The notes beneath the pieces were generated by a model. The model was not told the origin of the DNA. It worked only from the letters and a program-made list of their open reading frames with translations, and ran no database searches. Positions 1 through 5,868 of a DNA stretch of 9,629 nt are shown piece after piece. The stretch is from NCBI GenBank assembly GCA_018725345.1, contig QLUI01000045.1, positions 1 to 9,629 of the forward strand. Direction: 5' to 3'. Positions within the stretch are counted from its first letter, which is position 1. Each line of letters starts with the position of its first letter. Position numbers and translations under genes: made by a program. This DNA is from Bacillota bacterium (GTDB taxonomy: Bacteria > Bacillota > Dethiobacteria > Dethiobacterales > Dethiobacteraceae).

Positions 1-2
1 GC

Positions 3-260
3 GATATTCAGTCAGGAATTCAGCTTAGCCGCATGCTTCGCTCTCATAAATACGGTTTGATACACGCACATGGTTTTAAAGTGGCCCTTCTCTCTCGGCC
101 GGTGGCTCGTTACTGCAAAGTGCCTTGCTTAGTCACAATTCACGGTGACCTGGCTCATGGCGGAACGGCTAAATATAGGCTGGTTTACCGCAAAGCTGAG
201 CGCGTCATGTCAGGTTTGGCAAAGGGATATGTCACCGTTTCAGACTGGTTTGCGGACTGA
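3..260 (+). pseudogene. Glycosyltransferase family 4, N-terminal half only (5' end outside window)
   Basis: The frame is open from the window edge and ends at TGA 258-260. The visible peptide carries the pattern of the N-terminal Rossmann half of GT-B fold, family-4 glycosyltransferases: an LIHAHG segment (bases about 57-74), a hydrophobic helix with paired Arg residues, PCLVTIHGD (about 130-156), and a GYVTVSDWFAD segment at the end, where family members usually read VIAVS followed by a helix. Members transfer sugars from nucleotide donors to lipid or polysaccharide acceptors at the cytoplasmic membrane. The C-terminal nucleotide-sugar-binding half, normally about 180 further residues with an ExxxxxxxE motif, is absent because the sequence switches to an unrelated gene in another frame at about 257-262. 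I infer a truncated, non-functional gene. How far it extends to the left is unknown. Confidence 0.7.
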
Positions 261-756
261 CCGGGAAAAAGTGTGGAGTTTATTCCAGGAAGTATTTGAA
301 AAAGCAGATGTGGTGCTGGTGGAGTGGGGCGATTTTTCCAGGCTTGACGAATACCGACCACTAATGGCTGCCGCTCCGGTTTTAGCCAGAGAGCAAGAAA
401 TTTTTCAAGATCTTTCCTGGTTTTTGGAGAGAGTATTTGCTCGGTTGTCACCCGCCGACATTTTACTGTTGGTTTCTCCGGTGTCTCCGGCGGGAGATAG
501 GGGTCGCTTTGGTTACATGGTGGCGATTGGCGACCCATTTCCTGCGGGAGCTCTGTTATCCTCTGCTACCACCCGACGTCCGGGCCTCGTAGCCATTACC
601 GATATTGCGCCAACCATCTTGGCTCAGCAAGGCTTGATTAAACCGATAGCAATGCTCGGGATGCCTGTAAGTGTTAGCGGCTACGGCGGTCCGCCTGCGC
701 TACTAGAGATGCAGAACGAAGTTGGCAGAATTTTTCAACTGCGTGTTCCTTTTTAG
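259..756 (+). pseudogene. Alkaline-phosphatase-superfamily protein, C-terminal remnant
   Basis: A frame different from the preceding glycosyltransferase is open to TAG 754-756, about 165 codons. It contains a segment reading DVVLVEWGD (about 307-333), a strand ILLLVSPVSP followed by a glycine-rich turn (about 460-500), a GALLSSATTRRPGLVAITDIAPTIL-type stretch (about 547-618) and a closing SGYGG. The TRRPGLV...TDIAPTIL pattern is typical of alkaline-phosphatase/sulfatase-fold proteins of unknown substrate in Gram-positive bacteria. No ribosome binding site or credible start precedes it. Upstream codons in the same frame (from an ATG at 145) overlap the glycosyltransferase and do not resemble this family. 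The N-terminal metal-binding and nucleophile region is missing, and related proteins, as I remember them, continue into a membrane-spanning tail that is not present here. I read it as the tail left by a deletion that joined two genes; the family assignment is by eye. Confidence 0.55.
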
Positions 757-759
757 TAT

Positions 760-788
760 TTGTATAAGCAGGATTTCGAGCTTAGAAT
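760..788 (+). promoter_or_regulatory. Possible weak promoter ahead of yfmF
   Basis: TTGTAT (760-765) and TAGAAT (783-788) are separated by 17 bases, in the only gap between the phosphatase-like remnant and yfmF. The -10 matches consensus at 5 of 6 positions, the -35 at only 3 of 6. The placement is sensible but the match is modest. Confidence 0.3.
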
Positions 789-835
789 GGGAATATAGTG
801 TGTTGTCCATTTTTTGGATTGACTGAAAGTTGTAG

Positions 836-842
836 AAGGAGG
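836..842 (+). promoter_or_regulatory. Ribosome binding site fixing the TTG start of yfmF
   Basis: AAGGAGG ends 7 bases before TTG 850-852. The first in-frame ATG (862-864) lies 19 bases from the site, too far, so the TTG is preferred. Confidence 0.75.
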
Positions 843-849
843 AAAAATA

Positions 850-2127
850 TTGCCAAATTATATGCGTAGTCGCCTAGCAAACGGGATAAATCTTTTCATT
901 CATCCCACAGTTAAATTTAAAACTATTCTTGTTCAACTTATATTTCATAGGGCTCTGCGCGAGGATGATGTGACTGAAAGCTCATTGTTGCCTTCGGTGC
1001 TCCAGCGGGGCAGTGTAAATTATCCGAATCGGATGGCTATTGCGCACAGGTTAGAAGAGCTGTACGGAACAGACTTGATCTCAGGTGTGACTAAAAAGGG
1101 AGAACGGCAGATGGTGACGTTTGCCCTTGACTTAGTACACGACCAATATTTGCCTGGCGAGAGCAGCTTATTGAAAAAATCACTGGAAGTCCTAAGTGAC
1201 GTGGTGACAAATCCTGTGCTTGACGGAGAGAGTTTTAAAGAAGATTATGTCACTCAAGAAAAAGAACAACATGAAAAGCTGATTAAGGGCTTGATTAATG
1301 ATAAAATCGCCTATTCTGTGGAGCGCTGTTTACAGCACATGTGTGAGAACGAGCCTTTTGGCGTTTTTAAGTACGGGAGTGTGGAGCGGCTTAAAGCCAT
1401 CGACGGAGCGAAGCTGTATCGATATTACCGCCATTTTTTAAGAGAAAGCCGGGCTGACTTGCATATTAGCGGTGATCTAGATGCTGCAGAAGTTTCAGCC
1501 TTGGCCCAGCAAGTATTCGGTTTCGAGCGAGGCGTGGAAGAAGCTTTAGCTGCCACTACAGTGCAGAAAAACATAGGTGATGTGCGATATGTGAAAGAGG
1601 AGCTGGATGTGAGTCAGGGTAAACTGGTGCTGGGATACAGAACTGGAGTGACCTACGCTGATGACGATTATTTTCCTCTTCTGGTCTACAACGGTATTCT
1701 CGGCAGTTTCCCTCACTCTAAACTATTTCAAAATGTGCGGGAGAAGGCGAGCTTGGCTTACTATACATATTCCCGTCTGGAGAAGCATAAAGGCTTAATG
1801 CTTATTTCTTCCGGTATTGAAGTGGATAATTATGAAAGGGCACTGGAAATTATTCACCGACAGTTATCAGATATGACTCGAGGTGACTTTACAAAGGAAG
1901 ATTTGGAAAACACCAGAAGCGGTCTGAGAAACCAATTCCTTGTGGAGGAAGATAGCCAGAGTTTAGTAGTTAATCGTGTGCTGGATGACATGCTGGTAGG
2001 ACGGGAAGAAAACACGACGGAGCTGTTAAAACGCTTGGATGCGGTGAGCAGAGAAGATGTAGCACGGGTTTCAGCTAATGTTTGCTTGGACACAGTCTAC
2101 TTCCTAACAAAAAAGGGAGGCGCTTAA
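850..2127 (+). CDS. yfmF: M16-family protein YfmF (zinc-less partner of YfmH)
   Basis: This encodes 425 residues with the two-domain fold pattern of M16B (processing-peptidase-like) proteins. The family's zinc motif HxxEH is missing: where it should lie, around residues 43-54, the protein reads LLPSVLQRG, so this subunit should not bind catalytic zinc. The second half keeps the LFQNVREKASLAYY segment (residues 292-305), where M16 proteins carry the Arg/Tyr pair that holds the substrate C-terminus (here R298 and Y304 or Y305). The gene starts with TTG behind a strong AAGGAGG. It ends one base before the ATG of yfmH, whose ribosome binding site lies inside its last codons, so the two are almost certainly co-translated. 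Annotation databases name this family EF-P 5-aminopentanol modification-associated protein YfmF (B. subtilis ymfF); the molecular role is not settled. Full length, no lesions seen. Confidence 0.88.
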   Translation: MPNYMRSRLANGINLFIHPTVKFKTILVQLIFHRALREDDVTESSLLPSVLQRGSVNYPNRMAIAHRLEELYGTDLISGVTKKGERQMVTFALDLVHDQYLPGESSLLKKSLEVLSDVVTNPVLDGESFKEDYVTQEKEQHEKLIKGLINDKIAYSVERCLQHMCENEPFGVFKYGSVERLKAIDGAKLYRYYRHFLRESRADLHISGDLDAAEVSALAQQVFGFERGVEEALAATTVQKNIGDVRYVKEELDVSQGKLVLGYRTGVTYADDDYFPLLVYNGILGSFPHSKLFQNVREKASLAYYTYSRLEKHKGLMLISSGIEVDNYERALEIIHRQLSDMTRGDFTKEDLENTRSGLRNQFLVEEDSQSLVVNRVLDDMLVGREENTTELLKRLDAVSREDVARVSANVCLDTVYFLTKKGGA

Positions 2128-2128
2128 A

Positions 2129-3436
2129 ATGGTGCGATTGCTAGAGAATCAACTGTTAAAGGAAAAAGTGTATATGCGGCAGATCGCGCCTGGTCTGGAA
2201 GTCTTTGTCTTGCCGAAAAAAGGCTATGTGAAAAAATATGTTACCTATGCCGCTAACTTCGGTTCCATAGACTCGCGTTTTATTGTGGAAGGAGAAGATA
2301 AAGAGTTAAGTGTGCCGGATGGCGTAGCCCATTTTCTGGAGCATAAACTTTTTGAAGATGAGGAAGGTAACGTCTTTGATCGTTTTGCCAGGCTTGGGGC
2401 ATCAAGCAACGCGTTTACTAATTTTAATAATACAGCATACCTTTTTTCGTGTACGGATTACTTCACAGAATGCTTGGATCTTTTGATGGACTTTGTGCAG
2501 ACGCCTTATTTTACCTTAGAAAGCGTAGAAAAAGAAAAAGGGATTATTGAACAGGAAATCAGGATGTATGAGGATAATGCGCAATGGCGGATCTTTTTTA
2601 ACCTGCTGGCGGCGATGTATAAGGAGCATCCGGTTCGTGTAGATATTGCCGGGACAGTTGAAAGTATACGTCAAATCGACAAAGATGTTCTCTATAAGTG
2701 CTACCGCACATTTTACCATCCCAGCAATATGGCGCTGTTTGTGGTAGGGGATGTGGACCCTGGGCGGGTGATGGCTCAAGTCGAAGCCAATATCAGCAAG
2801 CGTAATTATAAAGAGTTAGGTGAAATTAAGCGAATTTACCCCAGTGAGCCGGCTGAACTTGGTCAGGATTTCGTCAGGCAGGAACTGGTGGTATCGCAGC
2901 CGCTGTTGAACTTAGGTTTTAAGGAAAGAGACCTTGGTTATCAGGGCGAGCGACTCTTCAAAAAGGAACTGACTACTAACTTGGTGCTAGACGTAGTGTT
3001 TGGCTCCAGTTCTAAGCTCTATAACGAACTCTATGAAGAAGGCCTAATTGACGACGAGTTCGATGCCGGTTATGTGGCAGAGAAAGATTACGGGCATACA
3101 ATTCTGGGCGGTAAGACGGTTGACGCTGACCGTTTATTGGAACGGCTTACCGTGGGAATAAAAGTGGCTAAGAAGAATGGTATTTCAGCGGCGCAGTTTG
3201 AACATTATCGCCGCAAAGCAATGGGTGAGTTTCTAAAAAGTTTTAATTCCTTAGAGTTTATCACCAATAATTTTTTAGCGTATCATTTCCGTCAGATTAA
3301 TTTTTTTACCTACCTTGACGTGCTTCAATCAGTGACACTGGCCGATGTAAACAGCCGGTTACACCAGCATCTTGTCGAGGATAGTATGGTAAGATCACTA
3401 ATCTTGCCGAAAAATTCCTACAGTCATCCCGGTTGA
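2129..3436 (+). CDS. yfmH: M16-family zinc peptidase YfmH
   Basis: This encodes 435 residues, the catalytic-type partner of YfmF. The inverted zinc motif HFLEH is at residues 68-72 (His68 and His72 as ligands, Glu71 as general base in this family). The third ligand is expected in the glutamate-rich helix EQEIRMYED at 141-149. The matching C-terminal segment, LYNELYEEGLIDDEF (297-311), has Tyr and Asp where the Arg/Tyr substrate-binding pair would be, so YfmH appears to depend on YfmF for that function, as in other heterodimeric M16B enzymes. AAGGGAGG (2113-2120) sits 8 bases before the ATG and within the yfmF 3' end. The protein is probably cytoplasmic: no signal peptide or membrane segment is visible. 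Family members are linked by name to EF-P 5-aminopentanol modification (B. subtilis ymfH); their substrate is not known to me. Length and motifs look complete. Confidence 0.9.
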   Translation: MVRLLENQLLKEKVYMRQIAPGLEVFVLPKKGYVKKYVTYAANFGSIDSRFIVEGEDKELSVPDGVAHFLEHKLFEDEEGNVFDRFARLGASSNAFTNFNNTAYLFSCTDYFTECLDLLMDFVQTPYFTLESVEKEKGIIEQEIRMYEDNAQWRIFFNLLAAMYKEHPVRVDIAGTVESIRQIDKDVLYKCYRTFYHPSNMALFVVGDVDPGRVMAQVEANISKRNYKELGEIKRIYPSEPAELGQDFVRQELVVSQPLLNLGFKERDLGYQGERLFKKELTTNLVLDVVFGSSSKLYNELYEEGLIDDEFDAGYVAEKDYGHTILGGKTVDADRLLERLTVGIKVAKKNGISAAQFEHYRRKAMGEFLKSFNSLEFITNNFLAYHFRQINFFTYLDVLQSVTLADVNSRLHQHLVEDSMVRSLILPKNSYSHPG

Positions 3437-3554
3437 GCGCAAAGCGTGCTACGCGTTAGGCGGTCTTTTGTTAAGTGGCTAATCAGGTGGCAAAGCAGGA
3501 ATATTTTGTTTGCCGTTGAAATAAGGCGTAAACCTTATAAAAGGAGGTGCCTAT

Positions 3555-4943
3555 ATGGAAAAGCTAATCAAACTAGCTGAACTGGCAAGCTTGGACCGTA
3601 GCCAGGTGCGAGAGAATTTTAAAAATTATATGAACCCCGGACTATGTACATTGTTGGGCTTACTGGACTTAGATAAGCTCTATGTGAGAGCGGAAGGCGT
3701 TTATGTCTGGGATTCTGAGGGTAATCGCTACTTGGATTTTTTGGGCGGTTTCGGCTCACTGAACCTAGGGCATAACCACCCCCGCATTCTGGCTGCGCTA
3801 GAGCAAGTAAAAACCATGCCTAATCTCCTTCAGGCTTCAATGGGGATGTGTGCTAGCGCGCTGGCTCATAATTTGGCACAGATTGCGCCGGGGAAATTAA
3901 ACAATACTTTCTTTTGCAACAGTGGCGCGGAAGCGGTGGAAGGGGCGATTAAGCTTGCGAGAATTTCCACCGGACGGACGCGGATTATTTCTTGTAATAG
4001 CGGTTTTCATGGCAAGACGCTAGGCTCACTATCTGTTACCGGACGCGAGAAATATCAAAAGGGCTTTGAACCATTGTTGCCTGATTGTAGTATGGTAAAA
4101 TTTTGCGATTTGGAAGAACTGGAAGAACAGCTTAAAACAAAAGATGTGGCTGGTTTTATCGTGGAACCGATTCAAGGCGAAGGGGGTATTATCGTCCCTG
4201 AGCAGGGCTATCTGAAAGCGGTAGAGGTACTATGTCGTCGCTACGGTACGCTGTTGATTATGGATGAAATTCAAACCGGTCTGGGGCGGACAGGCAAAAT
4301 GTTTGCGGTGGAGCATGATAATGTGGAGCCGGATATTCTTTGTCTCGCCAAATCACTGGGCGGAGGAATTATGCCAATTGGTGCAGTCATCACTACTCAG
4401 GAGATTTGGAATAAAGCCTACGGCGGCATCGAAAAATGCCTTTTGCATACTTCCACTTTTGGCGGCAACACTTGGGCGGCTGCGGCTGGCATTGCCACAT
4501 TAGAAGTAATTTATGAGGAAGATTTGGCTGCGCGTGCTGCGGAGTCAGGCGACTACTTAATGAGCGGTCTGCGTTCACTACAAAAAAGATACCCAATCAT
4601 TGCTGACGTTAGAGGGAGGGGCTTGCTGGTAGGCATTGAATTTGAGCAGCCCGCTAAAGGTGTATTAGCAAAGGTGGCCGGAGCAGTCAACAAGTTGAGT
4701 GCGGAATACCTAGGCGCCATGGTTGCAGGCGTTTTATTAAATCAATATAAAATTATCACTGCCTATACCTTAAATAATCCGAACGTGATCCGTTTCGAGC
4801 CACCGCTGATTGTGATAAAGGAACAGCTTGATGTGCTTTTGCAGGCATTGGATGAAATTTTTGAAAAGAACCGTTCTCTGCTGGGTTTCGGACTTAGTTC
4901 GAGCAAAACTATGCTAACAGGCCTTTTTGGCAAGAAAAAATAG
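3555..4943 (+). CDS. Class III PLP-dependent aminotransferase, putrescine aminotransferase-like
   Basis: This encodes 462 residues starting at ATG 3555 behind AAAAGGAGGTG. Hallmarks of class III (fold type I) aminotransferases are in order: FLGGFGSLNLGHNHP (63-76), the phosphate-binding CNSGAEAVEGAIKLAR (121-136), FHGKT (151-155), EPIQGEGG (204-211), DEIQTGLGRTGKMF (237-250, Asp237 contacting the pyridine nitrogen) and the PLP lysine in LCLAKSLGGGIMPIGA (Lys266). The N-terminal NFKNYMNPG and the VEPDILCLAK, HTSTFGGN and TLNNPNVIRFEPPL segments are closer to E. coli PatA (YgjG), which transfers the terminal amine of putrescine or cadaverine to 2-oxoglutarate, than to acetylornithine or GABA enzymes as I recall them. 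Donor specificity cannot be proved by eye; ornithine or another diamine is possible. DUF2007 and small membrane-protein genes follow closely, suggesting one transcript. Complete, no lesions. Confidence 0.85.
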   Translation: MEKLIKLAELASLDRSQVRENFKNYMNPGLCTLLGLLDLDKLYVRAEGVYVWDSEGNRYLDFLGGFGSLNLGHNHPRILAALEQVKTMPNLLQASMGMCASALAHNLAQIAPGKLNNTFFCNSGAEAVEGAIKLARISTGRTRIISCNSGFHGKTLGSLSVTGREKYQKGFEPLLPDCSMVKFCDLEELEEQLKTKDVAGFIVEPIQGEGGIIVPEQGYLKAVEVLCRRYGTLLIMDEIQTGLGRTGKMFAVEHDNVEPDILCLAKSLGGGIMPIGAVITTQEIWNKAYGGIEKCLLHTSTFGGNTWAAAAGIATLEVIYEEDLAARAAESGDYLMSGLRSLQKRYPIIADVRGRGLLVGIEFEQPAKGVLAKVAGAVNKLSAEYLGAMVAGVLLNQYKIITAYTLNNPNVIRFEPPLIVIKEQLDVLLQALDEIFEKNRSLLGFGLSSSKTMLTGLFGKKK

Positions 4944-5013
4944 CTTTTTGCTTAATATAGCTGCTTAAATTCCTGAGATTGTGGGAAAACTACTTCTCGG
5001 AAGGAGGCGGCTG

Positions 5014-5262
5014 ATGAAATACCTTGGGATTAATGGCTGGGTTTCCATCTTTAGTACGTTTACGATTGACGAGGCTGAAACTGTGAAGGGGCTGCTGGAA
5101 GCATCCAAAGTTCCGGTGGCGTTAGACAGGGAAGCTCTGGCATCTAGCGGTTTAGACGAAGGTGAGGAAAACGAGGTGAGGCTTAAGGTACCCAAAGAGA
5201 TGGTGCCTAAAGCAATTCAACTGCTTCAGACCCTTCAGTATGGTTTCGGAGATGAGTATTAA
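5014..5262 (+). CDS. DUF2007-type putative signal-transducing protein
   Basis: This encodes 82 residues. The ATG at 5014 is chosen because AAGGAGG (5001-5007) is 6 bases upstream; a GTG at 4981 in the same frame would add 11 residues but lies before that site. The pattern WVSIFSTFTIDEAETVKGLLEASKVPV (by position 9-35), then a variable loop, then VRLKVPKEMVPKAIQLLQ (55-72), matches the small beta-alpha-beta, GlnB-like DUF2007 fold, with one strand-helix pair at each end. The family is called putative signal-transducing protein, but I know of no proven ligand. It sits between the aminotransferase and a 44-residue membrane protein, 13 bases apart from the latter, so joint expression is likely. 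The domain call is by pattern only. Confidence 0.7.
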   Translation: MKYLGINGWVSIFSTFTIDEAETVKGLLEASKVPVALDREALASSGLDEGEENEVRLKVPKEMVPKAIQLLQTLQYGFGDEY

Positions 5263-5275
5263 GGGGGGAAAGGTG

Positions 5276-5410
5276 ATGGATTCCGGCAGATGGTTTTTTT
5301 TGATTCTCTTAATCGCTTTCATTGCCGTATCTTGGGGGATAAGGGTATTTCTCTCGCAACGGGCTGCCGAAAAAATTGTTAAACAAAACAGGGACGAAGC
5401 TAATAAATGA
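5276..5410 (+). CDS. Small single-pass membrane protein, 44 residues
   Basis: A short frame with ATG 5276-5278 and TGA 5408-5410 is preceded by GGGGGGAAAGGTG, a good ribosome binding site. It begins 13 bases after the DUF2007 stop. The peptide starts MDSGRW, continues with an uninterrupted hydrophobic helix (residues 6-26, FFLILLIAFIAVSWGI and following) and ends with a charged, mostly basic tail (RAAEKIVKQNRDEANK). This is the layout of a one-helix membrane protein; the basic tail would be cytoplasmic by the positive-inside rule, leaving the very short N-terminus outside. I do not recognise a family. Good translation signals, tight spacing and a sensible amino-acid pattern argue for a real gene; a possible job is membrane tethering or modulation of a neighbour, which is inference. 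Confidence 0.6.
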   Translation: MDSGRWFFLILLIAFIAVSWGIRVFLSQRAAEKIVKQNRDEANK

Positions 5411-5574
5411 TAGTCCCTGTAAAACCGGAAGTGCTATGTGATTTTAAAGGCACGTTCACAAATCTACACGCTGCGCTGCAGGTGGCACGCAAGCTTGGTG
5501 TCGGCAAACGTGTGGCCGTTGTCGTTCCTGGCACAGGTGAGCGCTATCTCACTACCGAATTTTTAAAACACTGA
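5407..5574 (+). pseudogene. Cysteine synthase (CysK/CysM-type), C-terminal remnant
   Basis: A 55-codon frame begins with an ATG overlapping the stop of the preceding small gene (ATGA, 5407-5410) and ends at TGA 5572-5574. From about base 5464 it reads NLHAALQVARKLGVGKRV, then AVVVPGTGERYLTTEF. This is the C-terminal end of O-acetylserine sulfhydrylase-type enzymes, whose usual ending is SSGAN..AAL..A..LG.GKRVV.ILPDTGERYLST.LF. All of the PLP-binding and catalytic body (about 250 residues) is absent, and the usual Asp in PDTGERY is Gly here. The first 15-18 codons do not look like the family and are probably junction sequence. It could still be translated as a short peptide, but cannot be an active synthase. 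The hairpin terminator 35 bases downstream probably belonged to this gene. Confidence 0.7.
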
Positions 5575-5609
5575 GGCGCCGACCAAGCGGCATTTGCCAG
5601 CATATCACA

Positions 5610-5647
5610 AAAGAAAGAAGCGGATTTCTCATATCGCTTCTTTCTTT
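5610..5647 (+). terminator. Hairpin terminator ending the aminotransferase-DUF2007 unit
   Basis: A perfect 13-bp stem, AAAGAAAGAAGCG (5610-5622) with CGCTTCTTTCTTT (5635-5647), encloses a 12-base loop. The right arm is T-rich, so the T-tract is within the stem rather than after it. It lies just after the cysteine synthase remnant and before the proS promoter. Confidence 0.6.
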
Positions 5648-5785
5648 GTAGTGTAGGAAATCAGCTCATTTTGGGAAGCTACGATCCTATGCAAGGGGGG
5701 ACGCTCCGGAGGATTTCCCCTTGTTCTTTGCAGGGTCGCCTGGGTCGAAGACCAGACTGTTTCTTTTCTGCGCCGGCATGGCAAA
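5648..5785 (+). other. Non-coding stretch with nested inverted repeats upstream of the proS promoter
   Basis: No coding frame is convincing here. Inverted repeats seen: CAAGGGG (5692-5698) with CCCCTTG (5717-5723), enclosing the palindrome CTCCGGAG (5704-5711); GCAGGGTC (5730-5737) with GACCCTGC (5788-5795); and within the latter a small GGTC-GAA-GACC hairpin (5743-5753). The right arm of the large repeat overlaps the -35 box of the proS promoter. I looked for the conserved T-box antiterminator motif, expected sometimes before aminoacyl-tRNA synthetase genes, and did not see it. It may be an upstream control region or an unrecognised small RNA; no function can be assigned. Confidence 0.35.
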
Positions 5786-5815
5786 TTGACCCTGCCGTCG
5801 TCGGTATGATATGAT
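5786..5815 (+). promoter_or_regulatory. Sigma-A-type promoter for proS
   Basis: TTGACC (5786-5791) and TATGAT (5810-5815) are 18 bases apart. Each matches its consensus at 5 of 6 positions. A second TATGAT at 5805-5810 overlaps it but would leave only 13 bases of spacer. Transcription would begin near 5822, giving a leader of about 45 bases ending in GGGAGGA before the proS ATG. Confidence 0.65.
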
Positions 5816-5868
5816 TATATGGAGCAGGCTTTAGTGGAATATTTCCTGACGCAGGGAGGAAGAAAGAG

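Noticed and set aside
145..258. ATG at 145 as the start of the phosphatase-like frame
   Set aside because: It has no ribosome binding site, and its first 35 or so codons overlap the glycosyltransferase frame, which is the one showing family resemblance. Open by chance.
261..299. After the TGA at 258-260 the glycosyltransferase frame reads PGKSVEFIPGSI, resembling a VxxIPNG segment of GT4 enzymes
   Set aside because: The same bases in the other frame give a convincing start of the phosphatase-like tail that continues for 165 codons, while this frame stops at once. Probably coincidence, but a single nonsense change in the glycosyltransferase cannot be fully excluded for these bases.
3443..3470. 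Hairpin AGCGTG-CTA-CGCGTT followed by TCTTTTG after yfmH as a terminator
   Set aside because: The stem is only six pairs with two G-T wobbles and the T-run is distant and broken; too weak to call.
3536..3541. TATAAA as a -10 box for the aminotransferase gene
   Set aside because: It abuts the ribosome binding site, so the transcript would start only a few bases before the ATG; no matching -35 was convincing.
4981..5013. GTG 4981 as the start of the DUF2007 gene
   Set aside because: The strong AAGGAGG at 5001-5007 lies after it and is correctly spaced for ATG 5014.
5648..5868. T-box leader for proS
   Set aside because: No TGGNACCGCG-type antiterminator motif, no terminator between it and the gene, and the promoter lies downstream of the repeats, so they would not be in the proS leader.
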